This document shows positions 7,614 to 16,726 of a stretch of DNA of 64,000 nt, piece after piece. Position 1 is the first letter of the stretch, and every line of letters starts with the position of its first letter. The position numbers and the translations under genes are program-made. Under the pieces are notes generated by a model. That model had not been told where the DNA came from. It searched no databases and saw nothing but the letters and a program-made list of their open reading frames with translations. The stretch is taken from the NCBI GenBank assembly GCA_964450715.1, contig CAYVFC010000002.1:62001-126000 (forward strand), in the 5' to 3' direction. The stretch comes from CAYVFC01 sp964450715 (GTDB lineage Bacteria > Myxococcota_A > Polyangia > Polyangiales > JAFGIB01).

Positions 7614-9839
7614 CTACTCGTCGAAGAGCACAGCCGCACCCTCGAAGCGGCTGGAGGCGCGGACCAGCAGCACGGTTCCCAGGTTGCCGATGAATTCTGT
7701 GACGTGATCGATGTATTCTCCGCCCTCTCCCTCGGCAGGCACCCGCAGGCCGAGCAGAACCAGGTCGGTGCCGCCCGAGGTTTCGGTCATCACCTGCGGT
7801 ATCGTCTGCCTGGCGGGATCGCGGACGATGACGTTGGGATCGGCCCTGACGCGAGAGGAGGCCACGATGCCCTCCAGCCTGGCCAGGGCCGGTCCGCTAG
7901 CGCTCTCGGCATCCACCACCACGTTGATCCGGACCCGCGCCTCGTCCCACTCTTCCGACGAGGTGAGCAGGTAGGCCAGCAGGATCATCAGCTCGCCGTT
8001 CCGTTCCATGCCGCCCCACCAGATGTCGATGCTCTCGCCCTTGCCGAAACAGCGGCGCTCGTCGTACTCCAGCAAGAGGAGGTTGTGGTCGAGCGCCATC
8101 AGACCGCGGATCAGGTCGGTGAACTCGGCCGGACGCTCGCTCTCTTCGCCCCAGCCCATCAACACGGTATTGGGAGTCATCCCCGACAGCCCGTAGGCCT
8201 GCGATACGTTCAGGATCCCGTCGTAAACGTTGCGCGAAACCGCTACCCTGGCAAACATCTCCGCAGAGACCTGGCCGACCACCTCGCGGGTAGCGGGTTC
8301 CAGACGGCGGGCGTGCTCGGACTGGTGCAGAACGTCGCCCTCTACCAGATAAAAATAGGTACATAGCCCGCGATTCTGAACCAGCTCGTGCGCGAACTGG
8401 ATCAGGTGGCGCCGCTGCAGCGGATCGCCGCCGAAGACGATGAGGTTGATGCGGAAGTTCTGCGAATCGGCCGCCCGCTTGTGCAGGCGCAGCAGCCCCT
8501 CCTGTACCACCGCCGACCAGAATCCGCCCCAGCTGTCGGTGGGCGAGGTCTTGAACTGCCGGTGCTTGAGCACGGTGAAGATGACGGCCATGACCAACAT
8601 GGCTCCGGCCATGGCCATGGTGTCGAGCTTGAACATAATCGCGAAACAGGTCGCCGCCCCCAGAAAGCTCACCCAGGACGGCGTGCGGAAGTCGGGACGG
8701 AAGCTGGAGATGCCCGACCAGGACTGCACCCCGCAGGCCAGGCAGAGAAAGCCGTAGCTGGTGAGGAAGAACATGGTGATGATGCGCGCGATCAGATCGA
8801 GCTCGCCGGCCAGGATCCCGGCCTCGGCGATGATGAAGGTGACCACGGTGCCGATGCGCGGTTCGTTCAGTGCGCCGTAACCCTTGCCCAGAAAACGGGG
8901 CAGCACGCCGTCCAGGGCCAGGGCCTGCAAATAGCGCGGGGCGCCCAGGATGCTGCCCAGCGCCGAGGAGAGGGTGGCGGCGAACACGCCCGCGATGACC
9001 AGGGCCGGAATACGGGCCACGCGAAGCCAGACCATTTGGTCGTTCACCAGGGGTTCGGAGTCGACCTTGATGGCCAGAAATGCCGGGATGAGCAGGTAGA
9101 CGACAAGGCCCACCCCGATCGCGGCCATGGTCCCCAACGGGATCGAGCGACGGGGATCCCTGAGGTCCCCGGACATGGCCACCCCCGCGGTGAAGCCGGT
9201 GACCGCCGGGAAGAAGACGGCGAAGACCGTCTCGAACGACTCCGATCCCTCGACGAACCAGAGGCGGACGCCCTCCGGCGCGGGCGCGGACGGCTGGCCG
9301 GCGAAGAGCGAGATCAGCGACAGGGCGATGGCGGCCAGCACGAAGTACTGGATGCGAAGCGCCAGAGATGTGCTGTAATAGGTAACGCCGATCAACAGCA
9401 GGCAGGTGACCGAGCCGACCAGGCGCCGGTTGAAGAGGCTGTTCTCGAGGCCGAAGGTATCGAGAAACGACTCGGCGAAGCCGATGATGTAGAGGCTGGT
9501 GCTGAGCGCCAGGGCGAAGAAGAGGGCCACCCCGATGGCCCCGCCGATGGGAAGCCCCAGGGAACGGGATATCATGTAGTAATCCCCGCCCGTCTTCACC
9601 GTCCGGTTGGTGGCGATCGACGATACGCTCATGCCCGTGGTCAAGGAGATCACGTGGGCCAGCAGCACGACCGCCACCGCACCCACCAGCCCGGCGTGAC
9701 CCACCACCCAGCCGAACCTGAGGTACATGATCACGCCCAGGATGGTCAGGATGGAAGGTGTGAACACCCCCTGGAAGGTGCCGAAGCGCGCGTCCTCGGC
9801 GGTGACCTTGGCAGCCTTGTCCAGTATGGGGGTATTCAT
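7614..9839 (-). CDS. SLC12-like cation-chloride cotransporter (APC superfamily)
   Basis: 741 residues. The start region matches the SLC12/CCC signature: FGTFQGVFTPSILTILGVIMY, LRFGWVVGHAGL, TGMSVSSIATNRTVKTGGDY, YMISRSLGLPIGGAIG. About 12 membrane helices span residues 25-440. A cytosolic C-terminal domain (about 450-741) looks like the regulatory domain of bacterial CCC proteins. The expected role is electroneutral symport of Na+ and/or K+ with Cl-, hence cell-volume and ion control; bacterial members are sometimes annotated as amino-acid permeases. It lies upstream of NhaA's 3' end on the same strand, with about 100 bases between them. Confidence 0.85.
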   Translation of the reverse strand: MNTPILDKAAKVTAEDARFGTFQGVFTPSILTILGVIMYLRFGWVVGHAGLVGAVAVVLLAHVISLTTGMSVSSIATNRTVKTGGDYYMISRSLGLPIGGAIGVALFFALALSTSLYIIGFAESFLDTFGLENSLFNRRLVGSVTCLLLIGVTYYSTSLALRIQYFVLAAIALSLISLFAGQPSAPAPEGVRLWFVEGSESFETVFAVFFPAVTGFTAGVAMSGDLRDPRRSIPLGTMAAIGVGLVVYLLIPAFLAIKVDSEPLVNDQMVWLRVARIPALVIAGVFAATLSSALGSILGAPRYLQALALDGVLPRFLGKGYGALNEPRIGTVVTFIIAEAGILAGELDLIARIITMFFLTSYGFLCLACGVQSWSGISSFRPDFRTPSWVSFLGAATCFAIMFKLDTMAMAGAMLVMAVIFTVLKHRQFKTSPTDSWGGFWSAVVQEGLLRLHKRAADSQNFRINLIVFGGDPLQRRHLIQFAHELVQNRGLCTYFYLVEGDVLHQSEHARRLEPATREVVGQVSAEMFARVAVSRNVYDGILNVSQAYGLSGMTPNTVLMGWGEESERPAEFTDLIRGLMALDHNLLLLEYDERRCFGKGESIDIWWGGMERNGELMILLAYLLTSSEEWDEARVRINVVVDAESASGPALARLEGIVASSRVRADPNVIVRDPARQTIPQVMTETSGGTDLVLLGLRVPAEGEGGEYIDHVTEFIGNLGTVLLVRASSRFEGAAVLFDE

Positions 9840-9942
9840 CGTCGTTCCCGGAAAGTTGGAGCTCGCGCGTATTGTAATCCTGCCCCCGGGGGGGGGCCAC
9901 GTTGACAGAAGCGAAATCGAACGCGTAGTCCCTCCCGCCGCC

Positions 9943-11268
9943 CTACCCGCCGTTACACCTCAAGCATCCGCGCAGCACCAACCAGCCGAGCAACCCCGAG
10001 GCGACCGAGGCGGAGAGAATGCCGACCTTGACCACTTCCATGCGCCCCGGATCCACAAAGGCGAGACTTCCGATGAACAGGGACATGGTGAAACCGATCC
10101 CGCCCAGAGCGGCCGTTCCGTAAACATGCCTCCAGGTCACGCGCGAGGGAAGATCGGCAATGCCGGATTTCACCGCCAGCCAGGTAAACCCGAAGATCCC
10201 GAGCTGCTTGCCGACGAAGAGCCCCAGGAATACACCGATACAGATCGGGTTCAGAAAGGCCTGTCCGAAGCCGCCCGACAGGTGTACCCCGGCGTTGGCC
10301 AGCGCGAAGACGGGGAGGATGAGAAAGGTAACCATAGGGACCAGAGCGTGCTCCATGCCCTGCAAGGGCGGCGTGGAGTCCTCCACGGCGTGCTCCATCT
10401 CCACCAGTAATTTGGCCTGGTCCGGGGAGAGAAGCCGTTGCTTGTCGGGAATGCCCACGGCTCGCAGCGAGGCGAGGTGGTGCTGCATCTTCTCGATGAT
10501 CTCGTCCCCGTCCGCTCTCATGCGCGCCGGTATGGTAAAGGCCATCAGGACCGCGGCCAGGGTGGCGTGTACCCCTGATTCGAGGAAGGCCAGCCAGGCC
10601 AGGGTACCCGCCACCAGGTAGAAAACCGCGTAGCGGACGCCCAGCAGGTTGCCCCCCACCGATACGGCGAGCAAGAGCACGCCCAGGGCCAGGCTAACCA
10701 GGTTGACGTAATCGGTATAGAACAGGGCAATGACCAGCACCGCCCCGATGTCGTCCACGATAGCAAGCGCGGTGAGGAATATCTTGAGCCCTACGGGAAC
10801 CCGGTCGCTGACCAGGGCGAGCACGCCCAGGGCAAAGGCGATGTCGGTGGCCATGGGGATTCCCCAGCCCTTGGCCCCGCCGCCCGCGTAGTTGAAGGCC
10901 AGGTAGAGCAGAGCCGGAACGAGCATGCCGCCGGCAGCTGCGACGGCTGGCAACGCCGCCTTGCGCAGGGTCGCCAGCTCGCCCGCGAGTATCTCGCGCT
11001 TGATCTCCAGACCGACGACGAAGAAGAATATCCCCATCAATCCGTCGTTGATCCAGTGATGAAGCGTCTTGGACACGGTGTACGCCCCGACTCCGATGCT
11101 CGCCTTGGTCTCAAGGAAATGCTCGTAGGCGTGGGCCCAGGGCGAGTTGGCCCAGACGATCGCCGCGACCGTGGCCGCTAGCAGCAGGATGGCCCCGGCC
11201 AGCTTGTGTTTGGAAAAGGCTTGAAACGGCTTGATGATGTATTCTATCGGTTCCGAGTCTCTCTGCAT
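9943..11268 (-). CDS. nhaA: Na+/H+ antiporter NhaA
   Basis: 441 residues from the ATG at 11268, with GGAG about 10 bases upstream; the open frame extends further but upstream sequence is not NhaA. Family landmarks: NDGLMGIFFFVVGLEIKREI, GWGIPMATDIAFALGVLAL, LTALAIVDDIGAVLVIALFY (the two adjacent membrane Asp that carry ions), ESGVHATLAAVLMAF and the C-terminal GIGFTMSLFIGSLAF. It exchanges internal Na+ or Li+ for H+ across the inner membrane and serves salt and alkaline-pH tolerance. Flanked by a CCC cotransporter and a CNNM-like remnant. Confidence 0.93.
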   Translation of the reverse strand: MQRDSEPIEYIIKPFQAFSKHKLAGAILLLAATVAAIVWANSPWAHAYEHFLETKASIGVGAYTVSKTLHHWINDGLMGIFFFVVGLEIKREILAGELATLRKAALPAVAAAGGMLVPALLYLAFNYAGGGAKGWGIPMATDIAFALGVLALVSDRVPVGLKIFLTALAIVDDIGAVLVIALFYTDYVNLVSLALGVLLLAVSVGGNLLGVRYAVFYLVAGTLAWLAFLESGVHATLAAVLMAFTIPARMRADGDEIIEKMQHHLASLRAVGIPDKQRLLSPDQAKLLVEMEHAVEDSTPPLQGMEHALVPMVTFLILPVFALANAGVHLSGGFGQAFLNPICIGVFLGLFVGKQLGIFGFTWLAVKSGIADLPSRVTWRHVYGTAALGGIGFTMSLFIGSLAFVDPGRMEVVKVGILSASVASGLLGWLVLRGCLRCNGG

Positions 11269-11315
11269 CGCGGAAGCTCCGGGGTTGGATGTCGGTGGAT
11301 TCCGGTTACGGCTTT

Positions 11316-11996
11316 TCAGCCCGGCCCCAGCTGGTGCGGAACGATACCCCTCAGCAACCGACCCAGGATATCCGATCCGGTGATGATCCGCTTTTCCTTT
11401 GACCACAGCAGGATGACGTCCTGGTCGATGACGTCGTCCGAGGGATGGGGGCTTCTCACCTCGAGCCGGCGCATGGCCTCCCCGAGCTGAAACGCCGGAT
11501 CGGTCACGATCACCGGACGGTGGCAGAACGTCTGCAGGGAAGCCCCGCCCGGGCGAAAGAGGGCGTTGCGCAGAAAGCCGTCGGCATCGAGAACGTATTC
11601 CGGGTACCCCCCGGAATCGAGGAGCAGCACCCACTTCTGGCCCGCAGCGTCCACGGTTTGCAGGAAATCGCCATCGGACTCGGCCGTGAAGCGCGAGAGG
11701 TACGGGGCCCCGTTCCTGATCGGCATCGGGATGCAGCTCTTCGGATCCAACGGCTCGCCCTCGTTGGTGATGATGCCCACGTTCCCCCAGAGGATGGTGC
11801 AGAGCAGGAAGTTGGCGTTTTCCCGCATACGGAGGACTTTTCTGGCGTCCCGGTTGCCGCCTGCCGCCTCGACCTGCAGCCTCAGGCGACTGATGCAGAA
11901 GAAGGCCAGGTTGAGCCCCGAGAACATCGCCGACTGGGTCAGGCAAAGGAAGATCCCGCCCCATATCCATACCTGGTGGTACTCGGTCATCGTCAT
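11316..11996 (-). CDS. chimeric DUF21 (CNNM/CorC-like) protein with deleted membrane core
   Basis: 226 residues. Residues 1-75 match the start of the DUF21/CNNM membrane domain (AMFSGLNLAFFCISRLRL, then RENANFLLCTILWGNVGI). At ILWGNVGI, where two or three further helices should follow, the sequence switches to a soluble segment (ITNEGEPLDPKSC onward) ending in a CBS-like part (HPSDDVIDQDVILLWSKEKR, GSDILGRLL). The reading frame is kept. A Mg2+/Co2+ transport role is known for the family, but a protein with about one helix left is unlikely to transport. It is a deletion product or an unusual regulator. Confidence 0.5.
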   Translation of the reverse strand: MTMTEYHQVWIWGGIFLCLTQSAMFSGLNLAFFCISRLRLQVEAAGGNRDARKVLRMRENANFLLCTILWGNVGIITNEGEPLDPKSCIPMPIRNGAPYLSRFTAESDGDFLQTVDAAGQKWVLLLDSGGYPEYVLDADGFLRNALFRPGGASLQTFCHRPVIVTDPAFQLGEAMRRLEVRSPHPSDDVIDQDVILLWSKEKRIITGSDILGRLLRGIVPHQLGPG

Positions 11997-12068
11997 AACT
12001 CCGGTGCGAATGAGTTTCTAAACGGATTATAGGACAACGTATCTACTCCATTTTGGTTACTACCCTGC

Positions 12069-12144
12069 TGTCATTTCGAGCGCAGCGAGAAATCTCGGAG
12101 CCACCGGTTTCTGAACGAGACCTCTCCCTGCGGTCGAGGTGACA
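12069..12144. repeat. imperfect intergenic palindrome
   Basis: A left arm starting TGTCATTTCGAGCGCAGCGA and a right arm ending CCCTGCGGTCGAGGTGACA pair over about 28 bases with a short loop. This TGTCATTTCGAGCG type of palindrome recurs between genes in many bacterial genomes. Here it lies downstream of mgtE (stop at 12184) and upstream of the DUF21 gene, where a transcript would form a long hairpin. Confidence 0.55.
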
Positions 12145-12183
12145 ACAGAGGGTCCTGGCGCCACCGTTGCACCGATAAACGGA

Positions 12184-13491
12184 TCAAAGCGTGCTCGCCA
12201 GCAGCGTGGCGATACCGAGGAAGCTGAAGAAGCCCACCACGTCGGTGACCGTGGTGAGGATGATGGAGGAGGACTGGGCCGGGTCCTGTCGCAACGAGGT
12301 CAGGATCATGGGGATGACCGCGCCCGCCAGGGCCGCGGCCACCATGGACAGGACCATGGAGATGCCGATCACCAGGGTCAGCCCGGTCGACCCGCTCCAG
12401 ACGAAGACGCCGGCCGCGGTGGTAAGCGCCACGGCCACACCGTTGACCGCGCCCACCAACAGCTCCTTGGCCGACACCCGCAGCCAGTGACGGACGCGGA
12501 TCTCCCGTAAAGCCAGGCCGCGCATGGTCACGGCCAGGGCCTGCGCCCCGGAATTACCCGACTGCCCGGCGACCACCGGCAACAGCACCGCCAGCGCGGT
12601 GTACTGCGCGATGGTGCTCTCGAACAGCCCGACCACCGCTGCGGCCAGGAACGCGGTCAGCAGGTTGATCTCCAGCCAGGGCAGCCGCTTGCGCACCGCG
12701 AACAGGGGCGGGGAGAGCGCGCGCTCGTCCTCGCCCGCGCCCACCATGGTCAGAAGCCCGGCCGTGGCCTCCTGCTGTGCCGCTGCCAGCAGCTCCCCGG
12801 GCCGCAGCACGCCGAGCAACCGGCCCTCGAAGTCCACTACCGGCAGGCTCAGCACCCGCCGGGCCTCCAGCTCCGCCACCACGGTTTCCCGCGAGTCGGT
12901 CGCCTGGACCGCGGGCGAGGGGCCGCTCACCAGGCTGCCGAGCAGCTCCTCTCGCTCGGCCTGGACCACGTCGTGCAGGGCGACCGAGCCGGCCAGCCGG
13001 CCCTCCTCGTCGACGAGGTATAGATCCTGTACACGCTTGCGTCGCAACGAGCGAAGGCGGGGCAGCACCTCGTGCACGCTCTGGCCGGGCCGGAAGGCGG
13101 CGACCCGCGGGTCCATCATGGCGCCGGCCGTATCGGGCGGGTAGCTCATCAGGGCGCGCAGCTCCCCGGCATCGCTCTGCGACAGCGCCGAGAGCAGTTG
13201 CTCGTACTGCTCGGGATCCAGCCGCCTGAGCAACGCCGCGGCGCGATTGGGATCGAGCGCGGCGAGCACCTGGCTGGCTGGCTCGGCGGGCAACCGAGCC
13301 AGCGCTTGTGCTGCGGTCTCGGGTGCGAGCTGCCGGATTACCTCCACCGCTCGAGTCTCCCCGGCGCTTTGCAGCAGGGCCACGGTCTCGTCGACCGGGG
13401 CGCTCTCGATGATGGCAGCGGCCTCGCCCGGAAAATGGGCTACCAGCGCGCTGGCCAGGTTCCTCTGAACGAGCTCGGCGCCATCCGTCAT
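12184..13491 (-). CDS. mgtE: MgtE magnesium transporter
   Basis: 435 residues with the full MgtE layout: N-terminal superhelical domain (residues 10-125, repeated LAALDPNRAAALLRRL-like motifs), two CBS domains (about 130-250), a connecting helix and five membrane helices (about 280-435). Pore-region motifs are visible: AVLLPVVAGQSGNSGAQAL and SMVLSMVAAALAGAVIPMIL. It is a Mg2+-gated Mg2+ channel of the inner membrane. The ATG overlaps the stop of a soluble MgtE-N/CBS gene by four bases, so the two are coupled. Confidence 0.92.
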   Translation of the reverse strand: MTDGAELVQRNLASALVAHFPGEAAAIIESAPVDETVALLQSAGETRAVEVIRQLAPETAAQALARLPAEPASQVLAALDPNRAAALLRRLDPEQYEQLLSALSQSDAGELRALMSYPPDTAGAMMDPRVAAFRPGQSVHEVLPRLRSLRRKRVQDLYLVDEEGRLAGSVALHDVVQAEREELLGSLVSGPSPAVQATDSRETVVAELEARRVLSLPVVDFEGRLLGVLRPGELLAAAQQEATAGLLTMVGAGEDERALSPPLFAVRKRLPWLEINLLTAFLAAAVVGLFESTIAQYTALAVLLPVVAGQSGNSGAQALAVTMRGLALREIRVRHWLRVSAKELLVGAVNGVAVALTTAAGVFVWSGSTGLTLVIGISMVLSMVAAALAGAVIPMILTSLRQDPAQSSSIILTTVTDVVGFFSFLGIATLLASTL

Positions 13492-14342
13492 CGTCCACCC
13501 TCCCTGCGCCCGCGGGCCGGCTGACCGCCGGGAGGAAGCGGGGCGACGGTCCCGAACAGACCCGCCATGCCCGTCCAGAACAGGTCGCCCAGCACCTCGA
13601 CGGTGGAAAGCTGCGGCTGCCGCTCGATACCGCGTATCTCGAGCTCGATGCGGCGCAGGGCCGCGTAGCCGATCACCCCCAGCAGGGCCCCTTCCCTGTC
13701 CACCACGGGCAGCGAATGGGCGGTGCGCCAGCCCGGATGGGCGAGTATGGCGCGCCGGTCGGCATCCGCCGGGATACGGCCGTCGAGCTCCCGCGCGAGC
13801 CGCGAAAGCGGAGTGTCGGGCGGGCTTAGCAAGAGCACCCGTAGATCGACGACGCCGAAAAGTCGGTGATCGTGGCTCTCGAGGTATAGATGGTCGAAAT
13901 TCGGTCCGGACTGTTCCTGTATCCGGCCCAGCGCCTGCTCGACCGTGGCGTCGGGAAACGCCACCGGCGCCCCGGGATCGGCGAGCGCGCCCGCCGTCCC
14001 CTTCCGGTACTTCATGAGCTGCCGTACGACGCGCGCCCGGTTCTCCGGAAGCTGCCGTAGCACCGCCTCGCCGTCCGCGCGGTCGATACGCCGCAGAAGC
14101 CGGGCGGCCACCCCAGCAGGCTGCTCGGCCACGATCGCCCGCATGGCGTCTCTGCCCAGGGACCCCAGGACCGACGCGGCCCTTTCCGCCGTCATCGCCC
14201 CCAGCACCGACGCTGCGGCAGCCGGGGAAGCCGTCCCCATCAGCTCCGCCACGGCATCGGCCGGCAGGGTCTCGACGACCGCGGCCGCATCGGCCGGGTG
14301 GTGTTCGAAAAGCTGTTCAGCCAGTCGCTGTTCGAGCGTCAT
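13488..14342 (-). CDS. soluble MgtE-N/CBS protein, partner of MgtE
   Basis: 284 residues from the ATG at 14342, preceded by GGAGG at 5 bases (a GTG at 14357 is less likely). It has the MgtE N-terminal superhelical domain (residues 5-125; AAAVVETLPADAVAELMG, EAVLRQLPENRARVVRQLM) and a CBS pair (about 130-245; HLYLESHDHRLFGVVDLRVL, HSLPVVDREGALLGVIG) but no membrane helices. The tail is basic. It ends in a four-base overlap with mgtE. A likely role is to assemble with or regulate MgtE as a cytosolic Mg2+/nucleotide sensor (inference). Alternatively it is a stabilised half-gene. Confidence 0.75.
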   Translation of the reverse strand: MTLEQRLAEQLFEHHPADAAAVVETLPADAVAELMGTASPAAAASVLGAMTAERAASVLGSLGRDAMRAIVAEQPAGVAARLLRRIDRADGEAVLRQLPENRARVVRQLMKYRKGTAGALADPGAPVAFPDATVEQALGRIQEQSGPNFDHLYLESHDHRLFGVVDLRVLLLSPPDTPLSRLARELDGRIPADADRRAILAHPGWRTAHSLPVVDREGALLGVIGYAALRRIELEIRGIERQPQLSTVEVLGDLFWTGMAGLFGTVAPLPPGGQPARGRREGGR

Positions 14343-14503
14343 GTATTCCTCCGCCACTGCCGTCCCGCGGCCCGTCTCTTGCTAGCATTCAGAGCCGCCA
14401 CCAGCATGCCCACTACCGAACCGCCAGGCAATCGCCTATGATGCGGGCGCTTTGATCGTGCAATCCTTTCGCCATATCCGTCTGTTTCGCAAGGGAGGGT
14501 TCC

Positions 14504-15325
14504 ATGAGCCAGATCTTCTTCGGTAAACCGTGGATCGAGGTCCGCTCCGACATCCTGGCCGCGCTCGCCGGCTACCTGCCCGTGCTGCTGACCGCGCTGG
14601 GGCTGTTGCTGGCGGGCTACCTGCTGGCCAGGTTGGTAGAGGCGCTCTCCCGGCGCGCCATCCGTCGTACCAGCTTCGACCGGATGGCCTCGGCCGCCTC
14701 CCCGGCGGGCGGCGCCGACGGCGGAACGCGAGCACCGGACCGGAGCCATTCCGACACCCTGGCCCGGGCCCTGTTCTGGATCGTAATGCTCACCTTCGCG
14801 CTGCTGGCTGTGCGGGTGCTCGGAATCGCGTCGCTCTCCGCCGTGATCGAGAAGCTCATCGCTTTCGTGCCGAGCTTGCTGGCAGCGGTGGCCATCCTGG
14901 CCGCCGGGCTGTTCGCGGGCGGCGTGGTCGAGAGCCTGCTCCTCTCGGCCGCGGCCGCCAACCCGGCCTATGCCTCGCGCCTGGGCGGCGCCGGCAAGGG
15001 GCTGGTCGTGGTCGCCTTTGCCATCCTGGCCATCGAGCAGCTCGGCGTCCGCACCGAGATCCTGGTCATCTTCTCCGGCACGGTTTTAATGGCGCTGGGG
15101 CTGACCATGGGTATCGCCTTTGCGCTGGGCGCTCGGCCGGTCATCACCCACATCCTGGCCGGACACTACCTGCGGCAAATCCTTCCCCGGGGCCGCGTGG
15201 TCGAGGTCCGCGGTCGCCGCGGCGAGATCGAGCAGGTCGGGCCGGTACATACGGTGTTCCGTGACGACGACGGCGCCTGGAGCGTGGCGAACGGTCACCT
15301 GCTGGAGGAGACCATCACCCTGTAG
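14504..15325 (+). CDS. mechanosensitive-channel family protein (conserved TM-helix type)
   Basis: 273 residues, start supported by GGGAGGG just upstream. About five hydrophobic helices: residues 19-45 (LPVLLTALGLLLAGYLLA), 90-110, 125-150, 168-185 and 190-215. It belongs to the MscS-superfamily group with a conserved TM helix (CmpX-like; AFVPSLLAAVAILAAGLFAG, then GLTMGIAFALGARPVITHILAG at the pore-helix position). A short beta domain ends the protein, shorter than canonical MscS. Likely role: pressure-relief or ion channel of the inner membrane. It is followed after 18 bases by a second MscS gene. Confidence 0.75.
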   Translation: MSQIFFGKPWIEVRSDILAALAGYLPVLLTALGLLLAGYLLARLVEALSRRAIRRTSFDRMASAASPAGGADGGTRAPDRSHSDTLARALFWIVMLTFALLAVRVLGIASLSAVIEKLIAFVPSLLAAVAILAAGLFAGGVVESLLLSAAAANPAYASRLGGAGKGLVVVAFAILAIEQLGVRTEILVIFSGTVLMALGLTMGIAFALGARPVITHILAGHYLRQILPRGRVVEVRGRRGEIEQVGPVHTVFRDDDGAWSVANGHLLEETITL

Positions 15326-15343
15326 ACCAGAGGCGAAAAAGAG

Positions 15344-16210
15344 ATGGATCAGCTTCTAGATATCGTCAAAGAGCGCGACCTGGTCCGCGACGCGATCGCC
15401 ACGGCCGCGCTCTTCGCCACGGTGCTACTGTTGCGCGCCGCCGCGTTACAGCTCGTACGCCGCGCCAGCTGGGCATCCGAGCAAACCGTGCTGCGCTGGA
15501 GGGTGCAGATCCGCTGGGCTTCCCTGACGATCCTGGCACTGGGCCTCGTCTTCGTCTGGGCATCGGAGCTACGAACGGCCGCGCTCTCGATCGTAGCCAT
15601 CGCGGTGGCCTGCGTGATCGCGACCAAGGAGCTCATTCTCTGCGTCAGCGGCTCGATCATGAGAGCGGCGGCGTCGAGCTTCTCGATCGGCGACCGCATC
15701 GAGGTGGGCCCGGTCCGGGGCGACGTCGTCGACATGGGAGTGCTCACCACGACCGTGCTGGAGGTCGGCCCCGGACACCGTCGAACCGGCCGCGTGCTCG
15801 TCTTCCCCAACGCCATGCTGGTGGACAAGCCCGTGATCAACGAGACCTTCACCCATGACTTCGTGCTGCACGTGGTAGCCGTTCCCATCGGTGACGACCG
15901 GGACTGGAAAGAGGCCGAGGAGCGCCTGCTGGCCGCGGCCGCCGAGGTCTGCGCGTCCATTCTGGCCGAGGCGCAACGCTCCATGGACGAGACGGCGAAG
16001 CAACACGGCCTGCCGGCCGTATCCGCCGAACCCGGCGTGCGCATCCAGGTACCGGAGGCGGGAAAGCTCCTGCTGCTGCTGCGCGTACCGACCCGGGCCC
16101 GGGAAAAGGGATACACCGAGCAGCAGATCCTTCGCCGGTTTCTGGAGACCCGAAACGACGATTCCGCGAGAGGTCGTGCCGAGCCCGCCTCGCAGGGTTC
16201 CCCGGCGTGA
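15344..16210 (+). CDS. MscS-family small-conductance mechanosensitive channel
   Basis: 288 residues. Three hydrophobic segments (residues 15-35, 52-70, 76-105) precede the MscS beta domain, recognisable by FSIGDRIEVGPVRGDVVDMG and GRVLVFPNAMLVDKPVIN (the IPN-like loop). A C-terminal alpha/beta domain follows. The pore helix is polar (ATKELILCVSGSIMRAAASS) rather than the Ala/Gly-rich one of E. coli MscS. Co-oriented with the preceding channel gene and probably in one operon. Function inferred: release of solutes on osmotic downshock. Confidence 0.78.
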   Translation: MDQLLDIVKERDLVRDAIATAALFATVLLLRAAALQLVRRASWASEQTVLRWRVQIRWASLTILALGLVFVWASELRTAALSIVAIAVACVIATKELILCVSGSIMRAAASSFSIGDRIEVGPVRGDVVDMGVLTTTVLEVGPGHRRTGRVLVFPNAMLVDKPVINETFTHDFVLHVVAVPIGDDRDWKEAEERLLAAAAEVCASILAEAQRSMDETAKQHGLPAVSAEPGVRIQVPEAGKLLLLLRVPTRAREKGYTEQQILRRFLETRNDDSARGRAEPASQGSPA

Positions 16211-16247
16211 CGCCTTTCGGGGCATTCGAGTCATCTCTCGAGGAGAC

Positions 16248-16502
16248 ATGATGCAACCATTCGCAGTGGGAAAAACACACCAGGGCCAAGACCGCGATAC
16301 CAACGAAGATGCGCTGTTCATCGACGACGAGCTCGGCCTGTACATGGTGAGCGACGGCATGGGCGGGCACGCTGCCGGCGAGGTGGCCGCGCAGACCGCG
16401 ATAGAAACGGCGGTGCGTTACGTTCGAGGCGAGCGTGCGACCCTTTCGGCGCACCCCGCCGACGAGGTCGACGCTGCTTTCGAACGCGTGCAGGTCCGGC
16501 TC
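16248..16502 (+). pseudogene. PP2C-type protein phosphatase, N-terminal fragment
   Basis: After AGGAGAC the frame begins MMQPFAVGKTHQGQDRDTNE, then DALFIDDELGLYMVSDGMGG and HAAGEVAAQTA. These are motifs 1 and 2 of bacterial PP2C Ser/Thr phosphatases (NEDA, DGMGGH), with the metal-binding Asp residues. After about 85 residues the sequence switches near 16500 to a tyrosine-recombinase gene in another frame; the rest of the roughly 240-residue domain, including the later metal-binding Asp, is lost. Not functional as it stands. Confidence 0.7.
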
Positions 16503-16725
16503 GTGGCGACCGCGCCCTGCAATGGATCGAAAAGTACCTGCGGGAGGCCAGGCCGGAGCTGGCCATCGAGCCCGACGAGAGCTTCCTGTTCCTGATCCAG
16601 ATGGGCGAGCCTTTCGAGACCGAGAGCTTGACCCAGCGCGTCAGGGGATACGTCCAGGGCACGGAGACCGGGAAGACAAGCTCGTGCCACCTGTTCCGGC
16701 ACGCCAAGGCAACCCTGATGAACGG
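16503..16725 (+). pseudogene. tyrosine recombinase (XerC/D-like integrase), internal fragment
   Basis: In a frame shifted from the PP2C fragment: GDRALQWIEKYLREARPEL, DESFLFLIQMGEPF, GKTSSCHLFRHAKATLM. The last is the catalytic HxxR box of phage-integrase-type recombinases. Both the N-terminal DNA-binding part and the end of the catalytic domain (second His, Tyr nucleophile) are missing. It ends at about 16725, where an oppositely oriented PIN gene begins in its 3' half. Confidence 0.7.
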
Positions 16726-16726
16726 C

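Noticed and set aside
8388..9905. 505-codon open frame on the plus strand
   Set aside because: Antisense to the CCC cotransporter; composition (His/Gln/Asp/Arg) is that of a GC-rich shadow frame and there is no ribosome-binding site.
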